Shown here one piece after another: positions 1-8,137 of a DNA stretch of 22,253 nucleotides. The notes beneath the pieces are model-generated. The model did not search any database, was not told the DNA's origin, and worked only from the letters and a program-made list of their open reading frames with translations. Made by a program: the position numbers and the translations under genes. Within the stretch, counting starts at the first letter, position 1. Each line of letters opens with the position of its first letter. This DNA is from Folioceros fuciformis (lineage: Eukaryota; Anthocerotophyta; Anthocerotopsida; Anthocerotales). The stretch is taken from NCBI GenBank assembly GCA_049999805.1, contig JBNGIO010006317.1:346656-368908 (forward strand), in the 5' to 3' direction.

Positions 1-570
1 GTACTATCTTCATTTTAATCTTGTTAAAAATAATATGTATTGTTTATATATTTTAAAGTTGTATTTATTAATATTATTTTTGGTCTGATTTGTATTATAT
101 AAATAATAGATTTTAGTTTATTTGGATTTCATAATTTGCATTCAGACAGTATTTTATGCTAATTAAACTTCGATATGTTGAATAATTATCCTTGTTTTCA
201 AAGATTCATATATATTCTGAGGCTTTTGGTATTGTTTCCTGCTCAATCTTGGAAAGTCTTTCTCTCTTTTATCTACTAAGAAAAAGGACTCTTAGGATAA
301 GTAAAAATACTATTCTTATTATATTATAATACTAACTCAAGGTTTGATTACTTTTTGAAAAGCTTAGGGCCTAGTGAGAGAAGAACTAAGCAAGGTTCAT
401 TTTTTTAGAGCAATGTTGCTTTGAATAATTGCCTAGGGAACTACTCAAAGCAATACTTGTCCTCATAGGGGGTAGGCTAATAAGTCGTTTGTGGCCTAGT
501 ATGAATTATGGTTTATGGGTCCACCAAGAGATGTCTTGGTTTGGGCTGTCAAGGGCTCATAAGAAGTAGT

Positions 571-770
571 TATGGATGACAAAGGGAAGAGGGTTTACAA
601 AGTGGTTAATGAAGACCTTGGTGCTTCACTAAGAACATTGCCCTTGTTCGACAAGACATCATCCTGGTATTTGTGAAGTTTGATAATAGAAGAGTTGTTG
701 ATTTATTTCTAACTATTCCAACTTGGCACCTCAGTGGAATTGATTTTAAATATGTAGCTTGACTTTCTAA
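571..770 (+). repeat. diverged direct repeat, copy A (former coding sequence)
   Basis: This stretch matches 2120-2300 imperfectly in the same orientation. The best-conserved part, from 670, reads FVKFDNRRVVDLFLTIP in one frame. Copy B reads FARFDDRKVVNLFLEVP. Most differences are conservative amino-acid replacements (K/R, N/D, R/K, D/N, I/V), which suggests both copies descend from a protein-coding element. The frame is broken upstream and closes soon after. I do not recognise the protein; a retroelement gag or polyprotein piece is the simplest guess. Confidence 0.5.
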
Positions 771-924
771 CAAACTTGCATTTCTTGTGAGTTATCATTT
801 TTTTCCTGTCTTCCTACCATTAAGTTAGAACAAGACAACACAACCTCGTAAAGGACATCTAGGTTTTTTTTTCCTAAGGGTGCATGGAGTTTGGGTGTTT
901 TGCACTTAGTACCCTAGACGTCTA

Positions 925-1028
925 GACTTTAGTGCCTTAAGGACCCAGAGTCCAAATGTCTTGGGGCACCTAAACCGACTTTAGCTCCTTAAGGAGCCAG
1001 AGTCCAGGTGTCTTGGGGCACCTAAACC
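925..1028. repeat. 52-bp tandem duplication, two units
   Basis: Units 925-976 and 977-1028 are adjacent, equal in length and differ at five positions (about 90% identity). Each begins GACTTTAG, contains the palindromic CCTTAAGGA or a near variant, and ends TCTTGGGGCACCTAAACC. There is no coding potential. The function is unknown and it may be a local replication-slippage product. Confidence 0.85.
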
Positions 1029-1283
1029 GAGGCTCAGCACTAACCCCAAACCCTAGGGGTCTGGTCTTTTTTGAGGCTTGAGGCTTAGAAGAAAGTTTTT
1101 TTCAGTCCCCCATCCCACTTGTGATCAAGTCCCCAAAACCTACACCAAGCCTCAAAGAGAAGGCAAGAGATAAAATCAACAAAACTAACATGAATACTCA
1201 ATTGCTCAAGAAACTCTATGAGTTGAAAGCGCTCGTTAAGAAGCTAGAGGTAGAAGGAGTATGAGCATCCCACCAATGGGTAG

Positions 1284-1424
1284 CAGAATCCCTCAGAGCC
1301 TTGTAACAAATATGGAGTAGAAGATCAAAACACCCGATATTGCTTGAAGTTGTGTAGCTATTGTGACGGAAGTGGGCATTTGGAGTGGAGATGTGTGAAA
1401 GCTCTCAAAACAACCATGAGCTAG
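1284..1424 (+). pseudogene. gag-like CCHC zinc-knuckle remnant of a retrotransposon
   Basis: One frame between stops at 1281 and 1422 reads a short basic and polar peptide containing CSYCDGSGHLEWRC at 1353-1394. This is an exact C-x2-C-x4-H-x4-C zinc knuckle, the nucleic-acid-binding motif of retroviral-type and retrotransposon Gag proteins, also found in some cellular proteins. Basic residues follow it (VKALK). No start codon, protease or polymerase motif is attached, so this is a fragment. Its position between the two coding-like repeats supports a decayed retroelement. A zinc-knuckle relic of cellular origin cannot be excluded. Confidence 0.55.
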
Positions 1425-1664
1425 TTGGATCATTAAGAAGAAACCCAAACCCATTGCAAAGGCATGCATGGGGGCTCCCTTCCCTTTGTGGGAAAATGTG
1501 ATGAGAAAGCTTAAGCCAAGCTAGTGACTTGAGTTGCCATATCCAATGAGCATGAGATAATCGCTATTGTTACGAAGGATCATCAGAGCCATGATGCCCC
1601 CTCATGTAAAGGAGGAGAATGTCGGCCAAAAAACTAAAAGAGGGACTTAGCATCACTACTTGAA

Positions 1665-1804
1665 GTGGACATGCTTGATGCAACCCATGAGAGGGAAAAT
1701 CTGAGAAGGATAGGAATTGCTCTACTGCCAAATGGTGGACATGCTTGATGCAACCCACAAGAGGGAAAAGATGAGAAGGCCAGGAATTGCTCTACCGTCA
1801 TTTG
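1665..1804. repeat. 70-bp tandem duplication, two units plus a weaker third
   Basis: Units 1665-1734 and 1735-1804 both begin GTGGACATGCTTGATGCAAC and share the downstream pattern of a GAGGGAAAA block followed by AGGAATTGCTCTAC. Identity falls in the last part of the unit. A third partial copy follows, seen as GACAAGAATTGCTTTA near 1820. The plus frame remains open for 73 codons across unit 2, but there is no sign that it is a gene. Confidence 0.75.
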
Positions 1805-2119
1805 GCAAGAGTCTTCCTGGGACAAGAATTGCTTTATCATCGATTGCCAAGAATCTTTTTAACTACTTGTCGATTGAGGACATAGCCAGCCAGGAGAGAA
1901 GTGAAGATGACTTTTGGAGAACTCCTGGGCCTAGCTAGTTCTAGCTGTGTGTCATGAGATAGCCTCACCATTGAGTACTCACTAGCCTAAAGCAAGAAAA
2001 AATAAGAAGGTGAATACAAAACATGGTTTACCATTGATAAGATGCCTGTTAGAGCTTGTGGAGGAGACCCTTCATTGGGATACTAGAGTACTAGAGATAG
2101 GTCTTGAACACCACAAAGT

Positions 2120-2300
2120 GCAAACTAAGGGATGACAAAGGCTAGGGGATAACGAAGGGGTTGAGAGGTTTAACAAAGTGACTAATGGAGTCTATTGGCA
2201 TTTGCGAGGTTTGATGATAGAAAAGTTGTTAATTTGTTCTTGGAAGTACCAGCTCACAAAGTTAGCCCCCCATTTATGATGCACTAGACTACAAAGTAGT
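2120..2300 (+). repeat. diverged direct repeat, copy B
   Basis: This is the partner of the repeat at 571-770. The most similar part starts at 2201 and encodes about 17 residues with conservative changes. After that, stop codons interrupt the frame. Copy A carries roughly 50 extra nucleotides in its middle that are missing here. The divergence is far too high for paired LTRs of a recent insertion. Confidence 0.5.
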
Positions 2301-2602
2301 TAGCTCATCACTTTTTTTATCCTATTCTTAACCTCACTAGACTCTATCTCTTGATACTTCTCATGAAGCTTAGGAGATTAGGATCAACAAGTTTACTACC
2401 AACTTTTTATGAATTCCCATGTATAGGCTCACGACTATACTATGATTAGATGCTCCTCTAGTTTCGAAATAATCCCCATTGATTTTTATGGTCTTTAATA
2501 TTCTGCCATTGATTTCTATTGTCCTTAACCTTAGGTATTGCAAGAAAGGAAGTATGACATGATGCATGGATCCAACATGGTTTTACATGATTATGGTGTA
2601 TT

Positions 2603-2654
2603 ATTGATTATAGAAATATTATTATCATTAAATAATAATGTTGCTATAATCAAT
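2603..2654. repeat. AT-rich foldback (long hairpin)
   Basis: ATTGATTATAG at 2603-2613 is the exact reverse complement of CTATAATCAAT at 2644-2654. Inside it, ATTATTAT (2618-2625) pairs with ATAATAAT (2632-2639) around a six-base loop. The short segment between the two stems also pairs apart from one mismatch and a wobble. The result is an almost continuous hairpin of about 52 nt. It may be a cruciform-forming sequence or the end of a small foldback element. No target-site duplication was found. Confidence 0.7.
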
Positions 2655-2862
2655 TGTTGACTTAGGTCATGTTTCAATTCAAGGTAGATGGAAGAGCTAA
2701 CTACGTTAAAAGGGTTTAGGGAAATGGAAGAGCTAAATTCGTGGAAGATATTTCTGGCTAGTTGTAAATATGCATACAAGAGTAAAAGCCAGGCTGGTTA
2801 CTAGAATATCTGGTGGAGGGGCAAATTTGATTAGTACTCGGGAACAGCGAGTCTGTTTTCCA

Positions 2863-2920
2863 AGTCTCGAGATTCGCAGCTCGGTGTGTACACAACACAC
2901 GAGCTGCACACCTTGAGACT
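2863..2920. repeat. imperfect long hairpin upstream of the wall-protein gene
   Basis: The outer arms AGTCTCGAG (2863-2871) and CTTGAGACT (2912-2920) pair at 8 of 9 positions. The inner arms GCAGCTCG (2876-2883) and CGAGCTGC pair perfectly, and TGTGT then pairs with ACACA after a one-base bulge, leaving a very small loop. It sits about 290 bp upstream of the start codon of the next gene, at the boundary where base composition changes. It could be a foldback element end, a cruciform or a small-RNA-like stem. Confidence 0.6.
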
Positions 2921-3121
2921 CACGTGCACCGATCTGCTGCAAATGGAGGCTCGACACATTGATGAGGTTGTTGGTCGTCTACATGGCGATGGGGTCTTCT
3001 CAAGTATGCTCAAGAATCAGACTGAAGACTTCTGGATTCTTGCTCCTCGGAATTCTGCTCTGGCAGATGCATCCGGCAACGAGTCCCGACGTGCGAAGCT
3101 GTGATTGTGAGCTTGAGGCGC

Positions 3122-3129
3122 TATATAAT
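3122..3129 (+). promoter_or_regulatory. TATA box of the secreted repeat-protein gene
   Basis: TATATAAT lies in a GC-richer context (GAGGCGC before it, GCCCGTAC after it), 77 bp upstream of the ATG at 3207. That spacing allows a transcription start about 30 bp downstream and a short leader of about 50 nt. It is the clearest core promoter in the window. Confidence 0.7.
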
Positions 3130-3206
3130 GCCCGTACACGCTTGCATTCCGCAGATCCTGCCAGGTTCGCTGCAACCTAGAGAGCAGAGGAGCTCAAACC
3201 TCAGCA

Positions 3207-4814
3207 ATGGCAGTTTCCGAAGCCCTAGGTCCGCTCTCGCGATCGGCTCTGCTCCTGGCGACATTGGTGATATTCGGCCTGGCCGGGGCAGCATTCGCAT
3301 CGCATGGATCCGACGCCGCCGCGTGGTTGCAGCTCGATTCATTGAGCGTGTCCGACCCGCTTCCGGTGGTGGATCTTGATGCCGTGAGTGTGCTCCCTCG
3401 GGTGGATGTCGACGCCGTGAGCGTGCTCCCGAAGGTGGATGTCGATTCCGTGGGTTTGTTCCCCAAGGTGCCTCTTCATACCGTGAGTGTGCTCCCGCAG
3501 GTGGATGCGGAGGTCGCCAGCACCGGGCTCCCGCAAGTCGACTCGTCTGTACCGTCTGAGTTGTGGTGGGGCACGGACGCCGCCAATCGCATGGTGTTCC
3601 AGAGTCTGCCCTTCTGCAAAGGCCGCGTCTGGGTCGTGGTGAATCCGACCGTGAAGGGGAATTCCAAGAAGGCCGTCTGCCCGGCTGCAGCTGTGGAGAC
3701 CAGGACGTCGTGTGGTACCTACACTACCTGCACTTTCATTTCCCAATCGGAACACGGCAGGCACGGGAAGGGCCTCTTGGAGCATGATGAGGTCGAGGTG
3801 TACTCATGGAGTAGCATGCGCCGTCACCATCCCGGCCACAAGGGGCGTCACGGGCCTGCTCCCGCACCGCATCACCATCACCATAACAATCATCATCATC
3901 ATCACTACGCCCCGGCTGCCACTCCGCTTCATCACCACAAGGCCCCGGCTCCATCGCCTGCTCACCACCACAAGGCCCCGGCTCCATCGCCTGCTCACCA
4001 CCACAAGGCCCCGGCTCCATCGCCTGCTCACCACCACAAGGCCCCGGCTCCATCNNNNNNNNNNNNNNNNNNNNNNNNNNNNNNNNNNNNNNNNNNNNNN
4101 NNNNNNNNNNNNNNNNNNNNNNNNNNNNNNNNNNNNNNNNNNNNNNNNNNNNNNGCCCCGGCTCCATCGCCTGCTCACCACCACAAGGCCCCGGCTCCAT
4201 CACCTGCTCACCACCACAAGGCCCCGGCTCCATCGCCTGCTCACCACCACAAGGCGCCGGCCCCATCGCCTTCTCACCACAAGGCGCCGGCTCCATCTCC
4301 TGCTCACCATCACCACCATCACAACGCTCCATCTCCTTCGTATCGCATCCGACACAACAAGGGACTGTCGGAGGAAGTGTCGAGCGAGGAAGTAGTGTCG
4401 AAGCAGGAAGTGTCCGGCGTGGAAGACGTGTCGAGCGGGAAACTGTTGGGCGAGGAAGTGTGGCCGCACAATTTCCATCACGGGCATGGGCAGCCGGGGA
4501 AGCCAAGTCCTCATCACGCTCCAGTTGGAGCTCCAGGGCACCGCCATGCCCCGCCCGCCAAGACCTGCAAGACAAAGTGGAACGTGAAGGGCAACGAGAT
4601 CGAGCTGTCGGAGTACGCCAAGGATGTCGAGGTCAAGGAGCCTTGGGGCCACACCGGAGTGGGGTGGGATGACACTTGCAAGTGGCTTCCCAGTCACAAC
4701 GGCACTCAGGTTCTGGTGTGCGTGAAGTGCGCAGCAGAGACCCCGGGCCACAAACCGGGTGTTGCCGAGACCACTGAGAGCGGGGACGAGCCTGTCGAGT
4801 ATCCTCTAGACTAG
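3207..4814 (+). CDS. secreted His/Pro-rich repeat protein (arabinogalactan/extensin-like), novel architecture
   Basis: This intronless frame of about 535 codons (including the gap) starts at an ATG in good context (CAGCAATGGC) just below a TATA box. Residues 1-31 form a signal peptide (hydrophobic core ALLLATLVIFGLAGAAF, likely cut after AFA). Residues 55-112 are five 11-12-residue repeats of the type VDVDAVSVLPK. A Cys4 block follows (C137, C158, C169, C175). Next come a His-rich run and an array of 11-residue units APAPSPAHHHK, whose AP and SP dipeptides are typical arabinogalactan glycosylation sites. After a Ser/Glu/Val-rich linker, a second Cys4 block (C454, C491, C505, C508) ends the protein. 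The overall plan recalls AGP31-type His/Pro proteins, but the Cys blocks do not look like their PAC domain. A cell-wall or apoplastic, possibly metal-binding, role is inferred. The true length is unknown because of the gap. Confidence 0.85.
   Translation: MAVSEALGPLSRSALLLATLVIFGLAGAAFASHGSDAAAWLQLDSLSVSDPLPVVDLDAVSVLPRVDVDAVSVLPKVDVDSVGLFPKVPLHTVSVLPQVDAEVASTGLPQVDSSVPSELWWGTDAANRMVFQSLPFCKGRVWVVVNPTVKGNSKKAVCPAAAVETRTSCGTYTTCTFISQSEHGRHGKGLLEHDEVEVYSWSSMRRHHPGHKGRHGPAPAPHHHHHNNHHHHHYAPAATPLHHHKAPAPSPAHHHKAPAPSPAHHHKAPAPSPAHHHKAPAPXXXXXXXXXXXXXXXXXXXXXXXXXXXXXXXXXXAPAPSPAHHHKAPAPSPAHHHKAPAPSPAHHHKAPAPSPSHHKAPAPSPAHHHHHHNAPSPSYRIRHNKGLSEEVSSEEVVSKQEVSGVEDVSSGKLLGEEVWPHNFHHGHGQPGKPSPHHAPVGAPGHRHAPPAKTCKTKWNVKGNEIELSEYAKDVEVKEPWGHTGVGWDDTCKWLPSHNGTQVLVCVKCAAETPGHKPGVAETTESGDEPVEYPLD
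3369..3536 (+). repeat. 33-bp coding minisatellite, five units (VDVDAVSVLPK type)
   Basis: Four 33-bp units and one 36-bp unit lie end to end. Each begins GTGGAT or a variant and ends with a Leu-Pro-basic/Gln codon trio. The first two units are nearly identical and the later ones have diverged, with unit 4 losing the VD start. The repeats alternate acidic and hydrophobic residues with one Pro per unit. They lie between the signal peptide and the first Cys block. Confidence 0.85.
3930..4338 (+). repeat. 33-bp coding minisatellite (APAPSPAHHHK), interrupted by assembly gap
   Basis: Three full units (3942-3974, 3975-4007, 4008-4040) and a 14-bp partial unit precede the gap. Three full units (4155-4187, 4188-4220, 4221-4253) follow it, then a 30-bp degenerate unit and a His-expanded end. 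The full units are practically identical; the only difference I see is TCA for TCG at one Ser codon (4199-4201). Such homogeneity points to recent unequal exchange and explains the failed assembly. Confidence 0.9.
4055..4154. other. assembly gap of exactly 100 N inside the repeat array
   Basis: The run of N is 100 bases long, the conventional length for a gap of unknown size. An uninterrupted 33-bp array would require a gap of 19 + 33k bases (for example 85 or 118), so 100 cannot be the true size if the array is regular. The reading frame continues only because 100 and 19 leave the same remainder on division by three. Confidence 0.95.
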
Positions 4815-5501
4815 TTGTAGGAAACAAGATTAAGCATTTCAAGGATACCACGATCATGGTCTTGTGACTGTTTCCGCTGGACTTTGCAATAAGTATTGGG
4901 AATTTGGAGTGAAGCCATTCCAAAGAGCTTGAATTTGATGCTGGTCAGATTCTTTTCCTTGTGACTGCCTGTATGTCTGGGTTTCACGGATACAGAGCAG
5001 TCCTGTTCCGACAGCGGTGAAGAATGATTGGCTGCATGGTGTAACCTTGAATGGATCGATCACAATGTAAGTTGTAAATTGCACTGGACGCGGCTGTGCA
5101 GCCGCAGAAATCCCGCTACTACGGCACGTGTTCGTACAATGCAGAGGTTCCTGAGCTCCTTCCTGATCGTCGAGTGCTCATGCCCTTTCCATTTTTTTAT
5201 AACAAGCGACCAATTGCCAGAGACCCCCACCCATCCTGCTCACGCATCAATGAGTTCTTTTTGAGTGCTATTTACCTTTCTGGAATGCTGTACTGAAACT
5301 TGAAGTCGCCCTCCTGGCACGTTGAACATTGCATTGAGATTCACCTGAGGTACCGATGGAATATTGTTGTTGAATGTAAAGGTAGGCCAGTGGGCTCCAG
5401 CATGTCGCATAGAAGTGTCCCGAAAGTCCTGCATTTAATCCCGGCCGGCCTTGTCACAGACGAGAGACGTGGATCATTCGAGGTTCTCCTGCAATCAGAG
5501 A
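4815..5501. other. intergenic: 3' end of wall-protein gene and upstream region of haloperoxidase gene
   Basis: No gene is seen here. CAATAAGTA near 4887 could serve as a near-upstream polyadenylation element for the gene ending at 4814. TTTTTTTATAAC around 5193-5204 is a weak TATA-like sequence about 300 bp above the next start codon. The open frames in this stretch resemble nothing known. Confidence 0.4.
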
Positions 5502-7572
5502 ATGGTCAGTGTCGGGCAGCTGGGAAAGGAGGAGATGGCGCTGATTCAGAAATGCAGCATATGGACGCTGCTTGTTGTTCTTGTCTTCTCTACTGCAGCT
5601 AAGGCAACAACAACAGATAACGTGATTACGCAGTGGAATGCTGTCGCCCAGCAGGTTAGTGCTTCAAACAGAGTGGTTTTAAAGCAGTCAATGTTAACGC
5701 TGTAGTAGCTGGGCGATCTGCTGTGGCCACTGCTTCGGGCCCGGGCAACATTTCTTGGACTGACCATATTTCTCTTGCTCTTGTGCTGAAGGTGGTACGC
5801 CGGCTCGGGATTGCCAATCAAATTGCTGGCAAAAACTACGCCCTGGTTCATTTGTCACAGTACAAGGCACTCCAGCTAGCGTACAAGGAAAAGGTGAAAC
5901 ATCCTGAGGCAGCAGCTGCCTATGCTGCTCATTTCGTTCTCTCGGAGTAAGATTTCACTGGCCATCGCTACTTCATTTGTCCTGACAGTCGTCACATTGG
6001 CAAGCTTTTGACCGAGTGCTCAAGCGTGAAATATTGCTCGTTGTAAACTTCCTGCAGGCTCGCTCCCTTTTTGCAGTCATCCCTTCTGGATCGTGCCTTG
6101 GCCAAGCAAATCCGTCCTCTCCAGCTTTCCGAGGAGGAGGAGTCTGCCCTTCAGACAATTGCTCTGGCTTTTGCCGTGCCCCTCGTGAAAGAGAGGTAAT
6201 TCCCACTTTCAAACCTTCCGCGGTGGTGTTTGCCTGTTGAAAAGCCTGCTGCTACGTTGAGTTCTCAACGAGTGCTTGGACACTCCAGGGCGTACGACGG
6301 AAGTCAGAGATGGGCAGACTTCGTACCTGTTCCTCCAGGCGGCCCAACTGGAGCTTACCAGTTCGTTCCCAACCAAACCTATGCCCTCTATCCCCAGCTG
6401 GCAACCACCAAGCCGTTCCTGATTAAGTCTCCCAAGCTGTACGACCACTTCGGCGGCCCCCCCAAGATTCCAAGCGCACTGTACAATGCCCAATACAACA
6501 CTATCGTCAAATTAGGAGACACCGACTCCCCACACCAGACACAGGCTGAGAGGGATACAGCGAGATTCTGGGACGATGGAAGCAGTAAGGAATGAAAACC
6601 CATGCATATCCCTCCTTGCTTGCGATTGTGAACATTGCTTGCAAAGATTCTCTGCTTCCTGGCCCTCAGCTAAGTTCTGCATAAACGTGGTGTAACCCGT
6701 AGTTTGAATTGGATTTTGGCATGCAGATACCTCGTCTGTTGCAGGGCATCTGTTCAACGTGACTCTTGCAGCAGTTGACACTGACCTTTCGCTAAACGAG
6801 GTTGCCAAGCTCTTCGCAGCCTATGCTGTGGCGACGTACGATGCATCCATTGCTACCTTTTATCAGAAATACAAGTACCTCTTCTGGAGGCCCATTACTG
6901 CTGTGAGGTAATCCTCTTGAACATCTTCCACCAGTTTTTTACTTCTTTCTGGGCCACTGCAACGAAGACACCATTTACGAGTGTAGATGTGGTAGCCATG
7001 GTTTATCCGGATTGAAACTTGGCAGGCAGGGAGATCCAAGGCACAAGCCCGCAGGATTCTCACCTGTGCTAGTGGGCTCTGGATACACACCGGAGTATCC
7101 GAGTGGACACAGTACATTCGGTGGAGCATACGCTGGAGTGCTGTCCAAGTTTCTCGGCAAATCCCCGAGCAGCAAAACGAGGAAGCCTTTCTCTGTAGCC
7201 ACTGAGAACGTATTGCTCCCTCCCCGTACTTTCAACACCATTGAAGGACCTGCGCTGGACATTGTGAGAAGCAGGTACACTGCGAAGCTTCCCCTACTGT
7301 CCCATCCGACGCCATCATGATGGCAGTCTAAGCTTGAGCTCACTCACGTATGTACTTTGCAGAGTGTACGGAGGACTGCATTTTCCGAAATCCAGTGACG
7401 ATGCGTACCACATCGGTGTAGAGGTGGGAGTCCCTGCCAGAAGCAAGTTACAACTGGACGCCACGAGTCCTGATTGTCTGCTTCCAAGCTTGTCTGACAC
7501 GCATCCCTTCTTCCTATGCAGGTTGGCAGCTATGTGTGGGACCATTTCCCCAAGGTCTTCGGTGAGCTGTGA
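5502..7572 (+). CDS. vanadium-dependent haloperoxidase / PAP2-superfamily protein, eight exons
   Basis: Exons assembled by frame and splice consensus: 5502-5654, 5792-5946, 6058-6195, 6289-6584, 6727-6907, 7026-7274, 7363-7423, 7522-7572 (427 aa). The first ATG (5502) has a strong context; 5535 is an alternative giving 416 aa. A signal peptide ends near FSTAAKA. The family landmarks are in order: ITQWNAVAQQ-VVRRLGIA at the N-terminus, KNYALVHLSQYKA, ERDTARFWDDGS, the KYKYLFWRP motif, EYPSGHS and SRVYGGLHF. In my numbering K295, R302, S334-G335-H336, R391 and H397 match the seven vanadate/phosphate-pocket residues, and the 7- and 6-residue spacings fit the Curvularia chloroperoxidase pattern. 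Such enzymes use H2O2 to oxidise halides; some relatives are phosphatases. A secreted or vacuolar location is inferred. The halide and actual activity cannot be told from sequence. Confidence 0.88.
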
Positions 7573-8137
7573 GTCGTGACCAAGTGTTTCAGCCTCGTCC
7601 AGCCTCCATCAATCCATGGAACAGACTCAAATGCTGAGGAACACGATCGCAGTTTAAGGGACGTTGCACCGCATCCAAAATACCAGAAAGCTGTTAGAAC
7701 CTCTGAACGATGAATTGATGAGACCGGCGCACGAACAAGGCTTGGCCATCATTGGTAACACACCTACTGAACTGCGCTCTGTTTTCTACACTACCTGTAG
7801 TCGAACCACAGAAGTATGGACAAACTTTTGCCGGACTGACCTCCCCTCACATGACAAGCCTCCGAGAGTCAGTGTCATCCGGGAAATGCGGTGAACGAGG
7901 ATCGTGTCCGGCTCATCCAGTGGATGCGGATTTGTAGAGAGCAAGCTCCTCTCAAGTTGCCAGTTTGTCATTGAATTGTATGCCTTTGAACTCGCTATGG
8001 GTGAGGACTCTTGCGGGGAAATCTCTCCCCATCGTTACGTTCTCCTGGACAGGGTGTAATCCTCCTTTCGCACTTGAGATGACGGCTAATTCCTGGCTTT
8101 GGGCGAGCTGATTCAGAAGCTTTCACGTTCCTGTATA
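7573..8137. other. intergenic: 3' region of haloperoxidase gene and upstream region of PPR gene
   Basis: No convincing gene is visible. The 76-codon open frame from 7664 has no family resemblance and no splice partner I can justify. An upstream exon of the PPR gene, for example one carrying an organelle-targeting peptide, could lie here but cannot be demonstrated. TGTATAAT just before 8138 resembles a TATA box, which would favour a start codon further downstream (8252 or 8267). Confidence 0.35.

Larger units (their letters stand above)
1..2800. other. AT-rich, gene-free region with decayed repetitive DNA
   Basis: This left-hand 2.8 kb is visibly richer in A+T than the rest of the window and has no intact coding region. 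The longest open frames are about 60-75 codons and resemble no family I know. It contains short remnants listed separately: a zinc-knuckle fragment, two diverged coding-like repeats about 1.5 kb apart, two tandem duplications and an AT-rich foldback. Together these suggest an old, heavily mutated retroelement or several nested ones. I could not define long terminal repeats, a primer-binding site or reverse-transcriptase motifs. Confidence 0.6.

Noticed and set aside
1-2800. Pair of LTRs around the zinc-knuckle remnant
   Set aside because: The two repeats are too diverged, are coding-like and lack TG...CA ends or a primer-binding site.
3930-4338. Possible CRISPR-like array of direct repeats
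   Set aside because: The repeats are contiguous 33-bp coding units without spacers, in a eukaryotic gene.
3736-4575. Long minus-strand open frame of 279 codons over the wall-protein gene
   Set aside because: It is the antisense reading of the 33-bp repeat array. The plus strand has the signal peptide, TATA box and start context.
5655-5722. Apparent frameshift or 17-nt GT...AG mini-intron in the haloperoxidase gene
   Set aside because: A normal 137-nt intron ending at 5791 restores frame, phase and family alignment without special assumptions.
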